The notes under the pieces were generated by a model, which was given only the letters and a program-made list of their open reading frames with translations, was not told where the DNA came from and ran no database searches. The position numbers were made by a program, and so were the translations under genes. Source: Enteractinococcus helveticum (GTDB lineage Bacteria; Actinomycetota; Actinomycetes; Actinomycetales; Micrococcaceae). From it: a DNA stretch of 14,310 bases. This document shows, piece after piece, positions 14,146 through 14,310 of the stretch (positions are counted from its first letter, which is position 1; each line of letters starts with the position of its first letter). The stretch covers positions 1 to 14,310 of the forward strand of contig NZ_DYXC01000060.1 in NCBI RefSeq assembly GCF_020742345.1, read 5' to 3'.

Positions 14146-14310
14146 TTACTGGTTAGGTCGGTGTGTAGCGCCCATACGAATCAGCTCGTCTTCAGTACCG
14201 GGCACGAGACCTTCTTCAGTGGCAGTTGGCTGCGGGGCCGGCGGAAACGCCTCGAGCATCGACTGCGGTAGTTCCTGATTGCGGTAGTAGTCGTTTGGTC
14301 CGTCCTCAGG
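14146..14310 (-). CDS. C-terminus of an unrecognised protein (partial)
   Basis: The - strand is open from the window edge for 54 codons and ends at TAA (14146-14148), just ahead of a strong hairpin. The visible part contains PNDYYRNQELPQSMLEAFPP, a proline/alanine/threonine-rich linker and a tail reading DELIRMGATHRPNQ. Codon use looks like real coding sequence and the gene runs in the same direction as its neighbours. I do not recognise the family. It would be the next upstream gene of the aromatic-type cluster. Confidence 0.6.
   Translation of the reverse strand, partial: PEDGPNDYYRNQELPQSMLEAFPPAPQPTATEEGLVPGTEDELIRMGATHRPNQ

Noticed and set aside
1..14310. CRISPR array, tRNA or rRNA genes
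   Set aside because: No regularly spaced repeats, cloverleaf-like segments or conserved rRNA stretches were seen on reading the window.

Overview
The window looks like an accessory catabolic island from a high-GC Gram-positive actinobacterium. The base composition looks moderately GC-rich by eye. Genes carry strong AAGGAG-type ribosome binding sites, GTG starts and ATGA/GTGA-type overlaps. There is a lipoprotein-type solute-binding protein and an actinobacterial-looking ISL3 transposase relic. Genus cannot be fixed from sequence alone; a Micrococcales or Corynebacteriales member is my best guess. No rRNA, tRNA or CRISPR array was seen.

Layout. Left (1-2135, + strand): the possible tail of an upstream gene runs by an ATGA overlap into an ornithine cyclodeaminase/mu-crystallin family protein. 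A DapA-superfamily (DHDPS/NAL-like) class I aldolase or hydratase-lyase follows and ends at a perfect 20-bp inverted repeat. Centre-left (2405-7275): a complete ribose-type (CUT2) ABC importer, with two permeases and a double ATPase overlapping on the - strand, and its lipoprotein binding protein divergent on the + strand from a shared 128-bp promoter region. Centre (7276-8745): a decayed ISL3-family insertion sequence fused at about 8274 to a truncated, stop-containing fragment of a LigM/GcvT-like (tetrahydrofolate-dependent O-demethylase-like) gene on the other strand. Right (8746-14310, all - strand): an MFS transporter resembling aromatic acid:H+ symporters, a PheA/TfdB/MhpA-type FAD aromatic hydroxylase with a one-base frameshift inside its FAD-binding motif, a fumarylacetoacetate hydrolase (FAH) family enzyme, a PBP2-fold NMT1/THI5-like protein without a signal peptide, and the C-terminus of an unrecognised protein.

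How it may fit together (inference): import by the ABC system and/or the MFS carrier, ring hydroxylation by the FAD enzyme, C-C hydrolysis by the FAH protein, and further carbon-carbon or imine chemistry by the DapA-like and cyclodeaminase-like pair. The O-demethylase relic suggests the ancestral locus may also have handled methoxylated aromatics. The substrate is not determinable. The two broken enzyme genes suggest the pathway is decaying or rearranged, unless the hydroxylase frameshift is a sequencing error. A near-identical LacI-type palindrome in front of both the ABC operon and the hydroxylase hints that both halves share a regulator encoded outside the window.
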